Assembly (NCBI RefSeq): GCF_033366695.1
Contig: NZ_JAOBTQ010000001.1
Span: 4,526,001 to 4,590,000 of the forward strand
DNA length: 64,000 bases
Reading direction: 5' to 3'
Source: Streptomyces sp. SCL15-4
Lineage (GTDB): Bacteria; Actinomycetota; Actinomycetes; Streptomycetales; Streptomycetaceae
The notes beneath the pieces were generated by a model, which made no database searches, had not been told where the DNA came from, and worked only from the letters and a program-made list of their open reading frames with translations. Position numbers and translations under genes: made by a program. Every line of letters starts with the position of its first letter. Position 1 is the stretch's first letter. This document shows, piece after piece, positions 16,035-25,045 of this stretch.

Positions 16035-17246
16035 TCACTCCGGCGCCCGGAGCATGGCCAGCGCCCGGCGCCCGATCTCGCGTCCGATCGGCAGCGAGGC
16101 GGTGGCCGCGGGCGAGGGCGCGTTCAGCACGTGCACGGCCCGCGCGCCCTCCCGGATCAGGAAGTCGTCCACCAGCGTCCCGTCGCGCAGCACCGCCTGC
16201 GCCCGCACCCCGGCCGGCGCCGGCACCAGGTCCCCGGCCTCCACGCCGGGCAGCAGTCTGCGCACCGCCTCCAGGAACGCCCCCTTGGACACCGAGCGGC
16301 GCAGCTCGCCCGCCCCGTACCGCCAGTGCCGCCGGGCGATCGCCCACGCGCCCGGCCACGCCAGGGTGCCGGCCAGCTCGCGGGGCCGCAGGACCGTCCA
16401 GCCGTACCCCTCGCGGGCCAGCGCCGGCACCGCGTTGGGCCCGATGTGCACGCTCCCGTCGATCCCGCGGGTCAGGTGCACGCCGAGGAACGGGAACGCC
16501 GGGTCGGGCACCGGATACACCAGGCCCCGCACCAGCTCGGGCCGGGCCAGTTCGTAGTACTCCCCGCGGAACGGCACGATCCGCATCCCGGGCTCGTCCC
16601 CGGTCAGCCGCGCCACCTCGTCGCAGTGCAGCCCGGCGCAGTTCACCAGCACGCGCCCGCGCACGACGTCCCCGGCGGCGGTGCGCACGGCCACACCCCG
16701 CTCCGGCCGCCGGTCCACCCGGACGACCCGGGCGCCGTAGCGGATCTCCGACCCGGAGGCGCGGGCCAGCTCCCGGGCCACGCCCGCGTAGTCGCACACG
16801 CCGGTCGTGCCGACGTGTATCGCGGCCAGGCCGCGCACCTCCGGTTCGAACCCGGCGATCTGCGCGGGTCCCAGCTCCCGCACCGGGATGCCGTTCTCCC
16901 GGCCCCGCTGCACGAGCGCGTGCAGCCGCGGCAGCTCCGCCCGCTCGGTGGCGACGATCAGCTTGCCGGTGACGGCGTGCGGGACGCCGTACTCGGCGCA
17001 GAACTTCACCATCTCGGCGGCGCCGCGCACCGCGTACCGCGCCTTGAGCGAGCCCGGGCGGTAGTAGATCCCGCTGTGGATGACCCCGCTGTTGCGTCCC
17101 GTCTGGTGCCGGGCCGGCCCGTCCTCCTTCTCCAGCACGGTCACGCGCGTGCCCGGCGCCGCCCGCGTGATCGCGTACGCCGCCGACAGCCCGACGATCC
17201 CCCCGCCGATCACGAGCACATCACAGTCGTACGCCCCGCCCGGCAC
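16035..17246 (-). CDS. lhgO: L-2-hydroxyglutarate oxidase family FAD enzyme
   Basis: A 403-residue FAD-dependent oxidoreductase of the DAO superfamily. The Rossmann motif VLVIGGGIVGLS is at the N-terminus, followed by the family signature RHQTGRNSGVIHSGIYY and the C-terminal FLIREGARAVHVLNAPSPAATASL substrate/FAD region. It oxidises L-2-hydroxyglutarate to 2-oxoglutarate, a repair reaction feeding electrons to the membrane. The GTG at 17246 was chosen because GGAGG lies 9 bases upstream; an ATG at 17276 would add 10 residues but has no ribosome site. Confidence 0.9.
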   Translation of the reverse strand: MPGGAYDCDVLVIGGGIVGLSAAYAITRAAPGTRVTVLEKEDGPARHQTGRNSGVIHSGIYYRPGSLKARYAVRGAAEMVKFCAEYGVPHAVTGKLIVATERAELPRLHALVQRGRENGIPVRELGPAQIAGFEPEVRGLAAIHVGTTGVCDYAGVARELARASGSEIRYGARVVRVDRRPERGVAVRTAAGDVVRGRVLVNCAGLHCDEVARLTGDEPGMRIVPFRGEYYELARPELVRGLVYPVPDPAFPFLGVHLTRGIDGSVHIGPNAVPALAREGYGWTVLRPRELAGTLAWPGAWAIARRHWRYGAGELRRSVSKGAFLEAVRRLLPGVEAGDLVPAPAGVRAQAVLRDGTLVDDFLIREGARAVHVLNAPSPAATASLPIGREIGRRALAMLRAPE

Positions 17247-17358
17247 CGAGCACCACCTCCACTCCCGATAGTGCACTGCGCCACTGACAGCACCTTCAAA
17301 CGCCGGGAGGACACGGCGCGGGGCCGCGGCATGCGGCTCCGCCGCGTGGAGGCGGCTC

Positions 17359-18783
17359 CTACGCCGGTGCCATCAGAAGCGGCCGGGCCCGCTCCCGCAG
17401 CTCCACCACCCGCGGCTCGTCCCCGTACGGCTCCAGCCGGTGCAGGAGGTCCTTCACGTACTCGGTGGTCCGGGCGGACGAGATCCGCCCCGCCACCTCC
17501 ACGGCCCGCACGCCCTGCTCGCACGCCGCGTCGAGGTTCCCGGACTCCAGCTCGGCGACGGCCGACACCACCAGCCGCAGCCCGTGCGACCGCACGAACT
17601 CCTCCGTCGGCTTCGACAAGGCGTGCTCGGTGAACCGCCGCACCTGCCGGGGCGCCTTCAGGTCCCGGTAGCACTCCGCGGCGTCCGCGGCGAACCGGTC
17701 GTATCCGTAGAAACCCAGCCAGGAGGGGTCGTTGTCGCCGGGCCGGGAGCGCTCCAGCCAGCTCTCCGCCGCCTTCAGCGCGGTGCCGGCCGCCTGCGCG
17801 TCACCGGCGCGCGCGTGCGCCCGCGCCTCGACCAGCCGGAAGAAGCTCATGGTGCGGGCGGTGGCCAGGCCCCGGTTCCGCTCCAGCGCGGCCTGCGCGA
17901 GGTCCACGCCCTCGTCGCCGAAGCCACGGTAGGTGGCCTGCAACGACATGGAGGCGAGGACATAGCCTCCGAGGGGGACGTCCGCCGCCGCGCGCGCGAG
18001 GCGCAGCGCCTGGATGTAGTAGCGCTGCGCGGCCTCCTGCTGTCCGGTGTCGAAGGCCATCCAGCCCGCGAGCCGGGTGAGTTCGGCCGAGGCGCCGAAC
18101 AGGGCGCGGCCCACCTCGTCGGAGTAGGAGCCGAGCAGCAGCGGTGCCGCCTCCACCCGCAGGCACTCCGGCACCATCGACGAACGCCAGTCGCCGCCGC
18201 CGTATTTGGAGTCCCAGCGCCGGGCGTCCTCGGCGGCCTCCCGCAGCTTCTGCACATCGCTGTGGCCGACTTTGAGCGGTGCGCCGGAGCCCTCGGCGGC
18301 GCCCGCCTCCCGCGCGACCGAGCTGTCGGCGGGGGTTATCAGCCAGCGCGAGGCGGGCGTTGCGTACGCGCTCACTGCGAACGATCCGGCGAGGGACTGC
18401 CAGATGCCGCCGGAACCGGCCCGGCGGCCGGCCAGGTCGAGGCGGTACAGCTCGGTGGCCGACTTCACCGCCTGGGCCACGTCCCTGGGGAAGGCGAGGC
18501 CCACCTCGGGCGCGGGGTCCGCGTCCGCCAGGCCGATCTCGTGCAGCGGCACGGGACGGCCGAGCTTCTGGCCGATGGCGGCGGCGATCAGGTGCGGCGC
18601 GGCACCCTGGGGCACCATGCCCTTCGACACCCAGCGCGCCACCGACGTCTTGTCGTAGCGAAGCGTCAGCCCGCGCTGGGCGCCAAGGTCGTTGACGCGC
18701 CGGGCGAGTCCGGCGTTGCTGATTCCCGCGAGGGCGAGAACGGCGCCGAGCTTTTCGTTCGGCCCGCGTTGCTCCCTGGACAT
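17359..18783 (-). CDS. TPR-like regulatory protein with N-terminal HTH-like region (NsdA/sporulation-associated type)
   Basis: A 474-residue cytoplasmic protein. The N-terminal 90 residues ([25 protein letters not shown], then [14 protein letters not shown]) resemble an XRE-like helix-turn-helix, and the rest is helical with TPR-like repeats from about 210 onward. Streptomyces encode several such proteins; NsdA is one that represses antibiotic production and sporulation, and from memory the S. coelicolor gene at this locus is annotated as sporulation-associated. The ATG at 18783 was chosen (GAGGGG upstream); the open frame extends to 18861. It is transcribed away from the asparagine-synthase-like gene. 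Role inferred from the family. Confidence 0.8.
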   Translation of the reverse strand: MSREQRGPNEKLGAVLALAGISNAGLARRVNDLGAQRGLTLRYDKTSVARWVSKGMVPQGAAPHLIAAAIGQKLGRPVPLHEIGLADADPAPEVGLAFPRDVAQAVKSATELYRLDLAGRRAGSGGIWQSLAGSFAVSAYATPASRWLITPADSSVAREAGAAEGSGAPLKVGHSDVQKLREAAEDARRWDSKYGGGDWRSSMVPECLRVEAAPLLLGSYSDEVGRALFGASAELTRLAGWMAFDTGQQEAAQRYYIQALRLARAAADVPLGGYVLASMSLQATYRGFGDEGVDLAQAALERNRGLATARTMSFFRLVEARAHARAGDAQAAGTALKAAESWLERSRPGDNDPSWLGFYGYDRFAADAAECYRDLKAPRQVRRFTEHALSKPTEEFVRSHGLRLVVSAVAELESGNLDAACEQGVRAVEVAGRISSARTTEYVKDLLHRLEPYGDEPRVVELRERARPLLMAPA

Positions 18784-19493
18784 GCGCCACCCCTCGACAC
18801 AGACGGCTGCCGCGCTGGCATAACCATGCGGCATTCGTAAACCCAGCGTAGTTCGCCGCATCCCAAGCGTTAAGGGGCAATGTTCCGGATGGCGGGATTG
18901 TGGTCGGTGCGTCCGCGCGGCCCTTTACGCAGCGTGCGCGGGCTGTCGCCACGTGCCCCCGCACGTGTGGCCGTGCGCCCGCCCGTGCGCTCTTCTCCGG
19001 CCATCGGGGGAGCGATTCCATGGTCGTGCGTGGGTCGGCCCGCTGTACTGGATCCAGTGGGCTGGGGGACACCGCCGCCTTCATCCCCGCGGGTGGCGGA
19101 CCGGTCCGGGAGGCGTCATCCGCCTCCCGGACCGTGCGTGTGTGTAAGCCCTCAGGCGCTCCGCAGGCCTGTACGGAGCGTGCTCAATTTCGTCGCGCTG
19201 TCACGGATTTGGCTGAAAAACATCCCCCATTCGTGTGGTGAAATTCCCTCGCGACCATGCAACTTGGGGGCGCGAAACGGGTTTTGGGGGAGCGCATTAG
19301 GGGCGCATTCGTGTCGCGCCCGTGGGGGCCCGGTCGCCGCCGCGCCGGCCGTCCACTCGTCAACTCCCTTGGCCCGCACCGTCGGCGTCCCGCGGTCCGA
19401 GGCGGCCGCGCCGCACCTCCCGGACGTGTTCTTCATGGCAGCATGGGGCCGTTCGTGCGGTGCACTGGTGGTCCACAGCCTGTGGAGGCGTCG
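18784..19493. other. Long divergent intergenic region
   Basis: About 710 bases separate the TPR regulator and the asparagine-synthase-like gene. Both must be promoted from here. Open frames exist on both strands but lack ribosome sites or recognisable products. No lasso-type precursor peptide, RNA fold or repeat could be identified. The part around 19190-19290 is locally less GC-rich (runs of A and G), which fits a promoter or leader. Confidence 0.5.
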
Positions 19494-21569
19494 ATGCGGT
19501 GGTTGGTGGGGTGGAGCAGCACCGCCGCGGGCGCCGCCGGGATCGGTTCGGCGGGGGCCGTCGGATACGACGGCGAAACCCTGCAACCGGTCGGCTCCCA
19601 GCTCCTGTGGGGCGACCCGGACCCGCTGTGGGCGGTCGGCGACTGGCGCCCGGACGAGATCCGCGTGGTGCACGCCGACCCGGAGCACCGGATCGCCGTC
19701 CTCGGCATCTGCGGCGCCACCGACGAGGAACTGCGGCGTGGCCTGTTCACGGCGCGCGGGGGCGCGGTGCGCCACCTGACCACCTGGTCCGGCAGCTACA
19801 CGGCCGTGGTCCGGGCCGGCCGCCGCATCACCGTCTGCGGCGACCTCGCGGGCGCCCGGCCGGTCTTCTACACCCCCTGGTCCGGCGGCACCGCCTACGC
19901 CACCGCCGCGCTGCCCCTGGCCGACCTCGTCGAGGCCAACCTCGACTTCACCCACCTCGCCGCCCTGCTCGCCGCCCCGGACGTGCCGGCCGCGCTGCGC
20001 GACACCACTCCCTACGACGGCGTACGGCGCGTTCCGCCGGGGCACGCCCTGGTGCTGCGCGCCGGGGCGCGCGAGATCGCCGGGTACGAGCCGGTCGCCT
20101 CCCTCGCCGTGTCCGCTCCTCCCGCCGATGCCGGCCACGCCGTGGACGCCGTACGGGACGCCCTGGTGGAGGCGGTCCGCACCCGGCTGGCGGCCCCCCG
20201 GCACGTGCCCGACCTGGACCCCGGACCGGTGCCCGGCATGGGACCGGCCGAGCGGCGCGCCGCCCGCGGGATGCCGGTGCCCGGCGTCGGCGCCGACCTG
20301 TCCGGCGGGCCCGCCTCCGGCACCCTCGCGCTGCTGGCCGCCGGGCTGCCCGGCCGTCCCGGCACGCTCCTCGGCCACCGCACCGGCGCGGGCGAGCGCC
20401 TGCTCGCCGTCACCTTCAACGACCTGGCCGTGCCCGGCCGCGAGGCCGAACTCGAGCGCGCGGGCGCCCTGGCCGCGGGCCCCCGACTGCACCACGTCGT
20501 GGTCACCGGCGGCGAGGAGACCCTGCCGTACGCCGACCTCGACGTCCCCCTCACCGACGAACCCGGCCCCTGCCTCGTCCAGGCGGCCCGGCACCGCGCG
20601 CGGCTCGCCGCCGGCAGCGCGGACCACTTCACCGGCCACGGCGCCCGCCAGGTGCTGGACGCCCACCCCGCCCGGCTCGCCGACCTCCTGGTGGACCGCC
20701 GGCGGCGCCACCTGGTCCGGCCGGTCGCCGCGCTCGCCCGCGCCGACGGCTCGGTGTTCGTCCCCGCGCGCGTGTACGGCGCGGCCCGGAAGCTGGCCCG
20801 CACCCCCTACCGGGCGGGACTGGAGGCGCTGGCCGAGCGGCTGATGCGGCGCCGCTTCGACGAGCCCCGGGGAGCGGCCGACGCGTCCCTCGCCGCACTC
20901 GCCTGGGCCGGGCCCGGGCCCGCCGCGCGATGGCTGACGGGAGAGGCGCTGGCCGAAGTATCGGTTCTCCTCCAGGCGGAGGCCGACCGCTCCGGAAGCG
21001 GCGCCCTGCGGCCCGGCGACTACCGCGCGCGGGCGGCGCTCGCCCGGCACGCCGCCGACCTCCGTGTCCTGGAGCAGGCCGCGGAGATCCGCTCCCAGCG
21101 GCTGCACGCGCCCTTCCTCGACAACCAGGTCGTCCGCGCCTGCCGCGCCCTTCCCGAGGCCCTGCGCGTCCGGCCCGGCGCCCGCGCGGCCGTCCTGCGG
21201 ACGGTCCTGGAGGGCGCCGGTGTCACCGACCTGCCGCCCGGCTGGGGCACCCCGTCCCACGCCTCCTCGGCGGCGGCCGCGCGCGCGGGGCTGCGGGCCG
21301 CGGCCGACCCGCTCCTGGACCTCTTCGCCACGCCCCTGCTGGCCGACGCCGGCCTGGTGGAGGCCCGCGTCGTGCGCGCGGCCCTGCGGGGCGGCGCGGC
21401 GGGCGAGCCCCTGCCCCTGGACGGCCTCGCCGACCTCGTCTCCCTCGAACTGTGGCTGCGGCGCCTCCTCGCCCGCCGCGGCACGTGCTGGACGGGCACG
21501 CCGTCCCGTTCCCGAGCGGTCCCCGCGGGGATCCAGCCGAGGCGCGGCGCGCTGGCGCCGGGAGCGTGA
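19494..21569 (+). CDS. Asparagine-synthase-like (lasso-cyclase-like) ATP-dependent ligase without glutaminase
   Basis: A 691-residue protein starting MRWLVGW after GGAGG. The N-terminal part resembles the NTN-hydrolase fold of asparagine synthetases but lacks the Cys at position 2, so it cannot use glutamine. The central part contains the PP-loop region GADLSGGPASGTLALLAAG, where the usual SGGxDS is SGGPAS, so the conserved Asp is missing. The C-terminal helical half (FLDNQVVRACRALP) matches the synthetase and lasso-peptide cyclase fold. No precursor peptide or B-protein is nearby. Possible roles are an amide-forming ligase or a regulatory relic. A large SARP regulator follows 161 bases downstream in the same direction. 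Confidence 0.8.
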   Translation: MRWLVGWSSTAAGAAGIGSAGAVGYDGETLQPVGSQLLWGDPDPLWAVGDWRPDEIRVVHADPEHRIAVLGICGATDEELRRGLFTARGGAVRHLTTWSGSYTAVVRAGRRITVCGDLAGARPVFYTPWSGGTAYATAALPLADLVEANLDFTHLAALLAAPDVPAALRDTTPYDGVRRVPPGHALVLRAGAREIAGYEPVASLAVSAPPADAGHAVDAVRDALVEAVRTRLAAPRHVPDLDPGPVPGMGPAERRAARGMPVPGVGADLSGGPASGTLALLAAGLPGRPGTLLGHRTGAGERLLAVTFNDLAVPGREAELERAGALAAGPRLHHVVVTGGEETLPYADLDVPLTDEPGPCLVQAARHRARLAAGSADHFTGHGARQVLDAHPARLADLLVDRRRRHLVRPVAALARADGSVFVPARVYGAARKLARTPYRAGLEALAERLMRRRFDEPRGAADASLAALAWAGPGPAARWLTGEALAEVSVLLQAEADRSGSGALRPGDYRARAALARHAADLRVLEQAAEIRSQRLHAPFLDNQVVRACRALPEALRVRPGARAAVLRTVLEGAGVTDLPPGWGTPSHASSAAAARAGLRAAADPLLDLFATPLLADAGLVEARVVRAALRGGAAGEPLPLDGLADLVSLELWLRRLLARRGTCWTGTPSRSRAVPAGIQPRRGALAPGA

Positions 21570-21730
21570 GCCGGCGGGCAGGCGCGGTGCGGGGCGGGCC
21601 GGACCGGTGTCCGGCCGCGGGCCGTGGCGGGGCCGGCCGCGCGGTTCCCGCGCCTCCGGCTCCGCCCGGCCGGCCGCACCGGTGCGAAACCCCCGTGCCC
21701 GCTGTCACCGCAGCCCGCCACAATGACCGG

Positions 21731-24700
21731 GTGCGGTACAGAATCCTGGGCGTGACCCAAGCAGCGGACGACCGGGGGGCTCCCGTACCCATCGGCGGGC
21801 GACGGCTGCGCACGCTGGTCGCCGCTCTGGCCCTGCGGGCCGGCCGTACCGTCACCCCCGGCACCCTCATCGACGAGATCTGGGCGGACGACCCGCCCCA
21901 GGACGCCCCCGCCGCCCTCCAGGCCCTGGTCGGCCGGCTCCGCCGCACCCTCGGCAGGGACACCGTCACCTCCGTCCAGGGCGGCTACCGCCTCGAAGCC
22001 GGCAAGGACGACGTGGACCTCCACGTCTTCGAGCGGCTCACCCGCGCCGGCACCGCCGCCCTCGCCGCCGGTGACGCGGCCACCGCCCACCGCGTCCTCA
22101 CCGAGGCCCTGTCCCTCTGGTACGGCCCCGCCCTCGCCGACCTCCCCGACCGCACCGCCGCCGCCCGTCCCGAGGCCCTGCGCCTGGAGGCGGCCCGCGC
22201 CCGCGCCGCCGCCGCCCTCGACCTCGGCCGCGCCCAGGAGGCCGTCCCGGAGCTGCGGGAACTGACCGCCGCCCACCCCTACGACGAGCCGCTGCGCGTC
22301 CTGCTCATCCGCGCCCTGCGCGACACCGGCCGCACCGCCGACGCCCTCGCCGCCTACGAGTCCGCCCGCCGCACCCTCGCCGACGCCCTCGGCACCGACC
22401 CGGGCCGCGAACTCCGCGAGCTGCACGCGTCGCTGCTCGGCGAGGAGCCCCCCGCCGCCGCCCCGGCGCCCCCGCGCCCGCCCCGGCGCACCGGCAACCT
22501 CCGCCCCCGGCTGACCTCCTTCGTCGGCCGGGAACCGGAGCTGGCGGCCATCCGCCGCGACCTGCGCGAGACCCGCCTGGTGACGCTCACCGGACCCGGC
22601 GGCTCCGGAAAGACCCGCCTCGCCGAGGAGGCCGCCGCCGCCCACCCCTCGGCCTGGCTGGTGGAGCTGGCGCCGCTGGAGAGGCCGGAGGCGGTCCCCG
22701 CCGCCGTGGTCAGCGCGCTCGGCCTGCGCGAGACGGTGCTGCTGGCCAACGAGCTGGGCACCCCGCAGACCGACCCCACGGCCCTGCTGATCGAGTACTG
22801 CGCCCCGCGCGCCCACCTCCTGGTCCTCGACAACTGCGAACACGTCATCGGCGCCGCCGCCGCCCTCGCCGAGACCCTCCTCACCCGCTGCCCGGGGCTC
22901 ACGATCCTCGCCACCAGCCGGGAACCGCTGGGCGTGCCCGGAGAGTCGGTGCGCCCGGTCGAGCCGCTCGTCCCGGAGCAGGCGCACCGCCTCTTCGCCG
23001 AGCGCGCGCGGACCGTCCGCCCGGACGCGGACGCGGTGCTCGGCGACACCGAGGCCGTCGCGGAGATCTGCCGCCGCCTGGACGGGCTGCCGCTCGCCAT
23101 CGAGCTGGCCGCCGCCCGGCTCCGGCTGCTGACCCCGCGGCAGATCGCCGACCGCCTGGACGACCGCTTCCGCCTGCTCACCTCCGGCAGCCGCACCGTC
23201 CTGCCCCGCCAGCAGACCCTGCGCGCGGTCGTCGACTGGTCCTGGGAGCTGCTGGAGGAGGACGAGCGGACGGTGCTGCGCGAGGTGTCGGTGTTCGCCG
23301 GCGGCTGGGACCTCGCGGCGGCCGAGGCCGTGTGCACCGGTCCCGCGGCGGACCTGCTCGGCGCGCTGGTCGACAAGTCCCTCGTGGTCGCCGCCCCGTA
23401 CGACCCGGACGGCACCGGGACCGGGACCGGCATGCGCTACCGCATGCTGGAGACCATCCACGAGTACGCCACCGAGCGCGCCGCCGAGGTCCCCGGACTG
23501 CGCGCGGCGGCCGAGCGCCGCCACCGTGCCTGGGTGCGCGCGCTGGTGGAGGAGGCCGAGCCGCAGCTGCGGTCGGCGGCCCAACTGCCCTGGTTCACCC
23601 GCCTGGAGACCGAGCTGGACAACATCCGCGCCGCCCTGGACCGCGCGGTCCGCGCGGGCGACGAGGCCGGAGCGGGCGCCCTGGTGCTGGCCATCGGCTG
23701 GTTCTGGTGGCTGCGCAGCCACCGCCAGGAGGCGGTGGCCTGGGTGCGGCTGGTGCTCCGCCTGGGCGCCGCCCTGGACACCCTGCCGGCGGACGCGCCG
23801 CCCGGCGAGCTGGTGGCCCGCGTGGAGTCCGCCGACCCGGTGGGCGCCTTCCTCGCCGAGCCCGCCGGCCACGCCGGCCACCCGCTGGCCGAGCTGCGGA
23901 CCGACCTGCGCATGCTCGACCTGTTCCTGACCTCCGAGTCGAGCGCCGACCACCTCGCGGGCGACGAGCGGACCCCGGAGTACGTGGCGCGCGTGCGGGC
24001 CGCCTACGAGCGCGGCGGCCCCGCGGCCGCCCGCTTCCCGGGCATCCTCTGGCCGCTGACCACCTACTACCTGGGCAGCCCCGCCGACGTCCGCCCGAGC
24101 CTGTCGGAGTCCGTCGCCAACGCCCGCGAGTACGGCGGCGACTGGGAGATCGCGGTCGCCCTGATGTACCGCGCGCATGTGGCCGTCGACTCCTCGGGCA
24201 ACCTCCAGGGCGTGGACGAGGACCTGGCCGAGCTGCGGCGACTCGGCCGGCGCGTCGGCGACCGCTGGACGGGCGCCCAGGTGTGCAGCGCGGCCGGCGA
24301 GGCGGCCATGGCGCGCGGCCGGTTCGACGAGGCACGCGCCGAGTACGCCGAGGCGCTGCGCCTCGCCCACGAGGTCGGCGCGTACGCCGAGGCGCCGTTC
24401 CTGATCGCCCGGCTCGCCGAGATCTCCTACCGCTGCGGCGACCGGAACGGCGCGCTGGCGGCCCTGGACGAGGCGGAGTCGGCCGCCGACCGGTACGCGG
24501 TGCCGGAATCCCGGGCCTTCGTGCTGCTGCTGCGCGCCCACCTCGCCCTGAGCGACGGCGACACCGGCCGCGCCCGCGCGCTGTACGAGGCGTCCCGCGC
24601 GCTGGTCGGGAACGGCGGCACCGCGCCCCCGCAGTTCCTGGCGGCCCAGCGCATGGTCGAGGCGTACGTCGTCGCCGACGAGTCCGGCACGGCCGAGGGG

Positions 24701-25039
24701 CTGCGCATCCTGGCGACGGCCCTGCGCGAGGCCGTGGACAGCCGCTGCGCCGAGGCGGTCACGGCCGGCCTGGTGGACGCGGCGGCCTGTCTGCTGGCCC
24801 GGAGCGGCGATCTGCCGGGCGCCGTCCGGCTGTTCACCGCCGCCGACGGCTGGCGCGAGGGCATCCCCCGGCCCGCGCCGGAGCGCGGCGAGGCCGCCCG
24901 GGCGCACGCCGACGCCCGCGCGGCCCTCCCGCCCGACCGCTACGCCGCCGAGTGCGCCCGCGGCGCCTCCATGGGCGTGGCGGACGTCCTGCGGGACCTG
25001 GCGGCGGTGCCGGCGGCGAGCCGTACGGCCGGCGCGTGA
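21731..25039 (+). CDS. SARP/AfsR-like regulator with NB-ARC ATPase and TPR domains
   Basis: A 1102-residue multidomain regulator. Order: OmpR-type winged helix (about 1-95), bacterial transcriptional activation domain (about 95-245), a Pro-rich linker, an NB-ARC-like ATPase (GPGGSGKT at 288-295; LLVLDNCEHV Walker B; LPLAIELAAARL), a winged-helix segment, and TPR-like repeats to the end. AfsR has the same plan and links phosphorylation and nucleotide binding to secondary metabolism. The GTG at 21731 gives the family's usual start (VRYRILG); the open frame runs far upstream but that part is noncoding shadow. No clear ribosome site, so the message may be leaderless. It ends 6 bases from the convergent sigma-factor gene. 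Confidence 0.9.
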   Translation: MRYRILGVTQAADDRGAPVPIGGRRLRTLVAALALRAGRTVTPGTLIDEIWADDPPQDAPAALQALVGRLRRTLGRDTVTSVQGGYRLEAGKDDVDLHVFERLTRAGTAALAAGDAATAHRVLTEALSLWYGPALADLPDRTAAARPEALRLEAARARAAAALDLGRAQEAVPELRELTAAHPYDEPLRVLLIRALRDTGRTADALAAYESARRTLADALGTDPGRELRELHASLLGEEPPAAAPAPPRPPRRTGNLRPRLTSFVGREPELAAIRRDLRETRLVTLTGPGGSGKTRLAEEAAAAHPSAWLVELAPLERPEAVPAAVVSALGLRETVLLANELGTPQTDPTALLIEYCAPRAHLLVLDNCEHVIGAAAALAETLLTRCPGLTILATSREPLGVPGESVRPVEPLVPEQAHRLFAERARTVRPDADAVLGDTEAVAEICRRLDGLPLAIELAAARLRLLTPRQIADRLDDRFRLLTSGSRTVLPRQQTLRAVVDWSWELLEEDERTVLREVSVFAGGWDLAAAEAVCTGPAADLLGALVDKSLVVAAPYDPDGTGTGTGMRYRMLETIHEYATERAAEVPGLRAAAERRHRAWVRALVEEAEPQLRSAAQLPWFTRLETELDNIRAALDRAVRAGDEAGAGALVLAIGWFWWLRSHRQEAVAWVRLVLRLGAALDTLPADAPPGELVARVESADPVGAFLAEPAGHAGHPLAELRTDLRMLDLFLTSESSADHLAGDERTPEYVARVRAAYERGGPAAARFPGILWPLTTYYLGSPADVRPSLSESVANAREYGGDWEIAVALMYRAHVAVDSSGNLQGVDEDLAELRRLGRRVGDRWTGAQVCSAAGEAAMARGRFDEARAEYAEALRLAHEVGAYAEAPFLIARLAEISYRCGDRNGALAALDEAESAADRYAVPESRAFVLLLRAHLALSDGDTGRARALYEASRALVGNGGTAPPQFLAAQRMVEAYVVADESGTAEGLRILATALREAVDSRCAEAVTAGLVDAAACLLARSGDLPGAVRLFTAADGWREGIPRPAPERGEAARAHADARAALPPDRYAAECARGASMGVADVLRDLAAVPAASRTAGA

Positions 25040-25045
25040 ACGGGC

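Noticed and set aside
13761..17633. A 1290-codon open frame on the plus strand
   Set aside because: It lies antisense to PrsW, trmB, lhgO and part of the TPR gene, all with clear domains. Long antisense frames are common in GC-rich codon-biased DNA, and this one has no domain sense.
18784..19493. Lasso peptide precursor near the cyclase-like gene
   Set aside because: Frames in the interval lack a ribosome site and a leader-core pattern with a ring-forming Asp/Glu at position 7-9 after Gly. No B-protein genes are near.
21020..24907. A 1295-codon open frame on the minus strand
   Set aside because: It is antisense to the SARP regulator and gives Gly/Ala/Arg-rich translation typical of a shadow frame.
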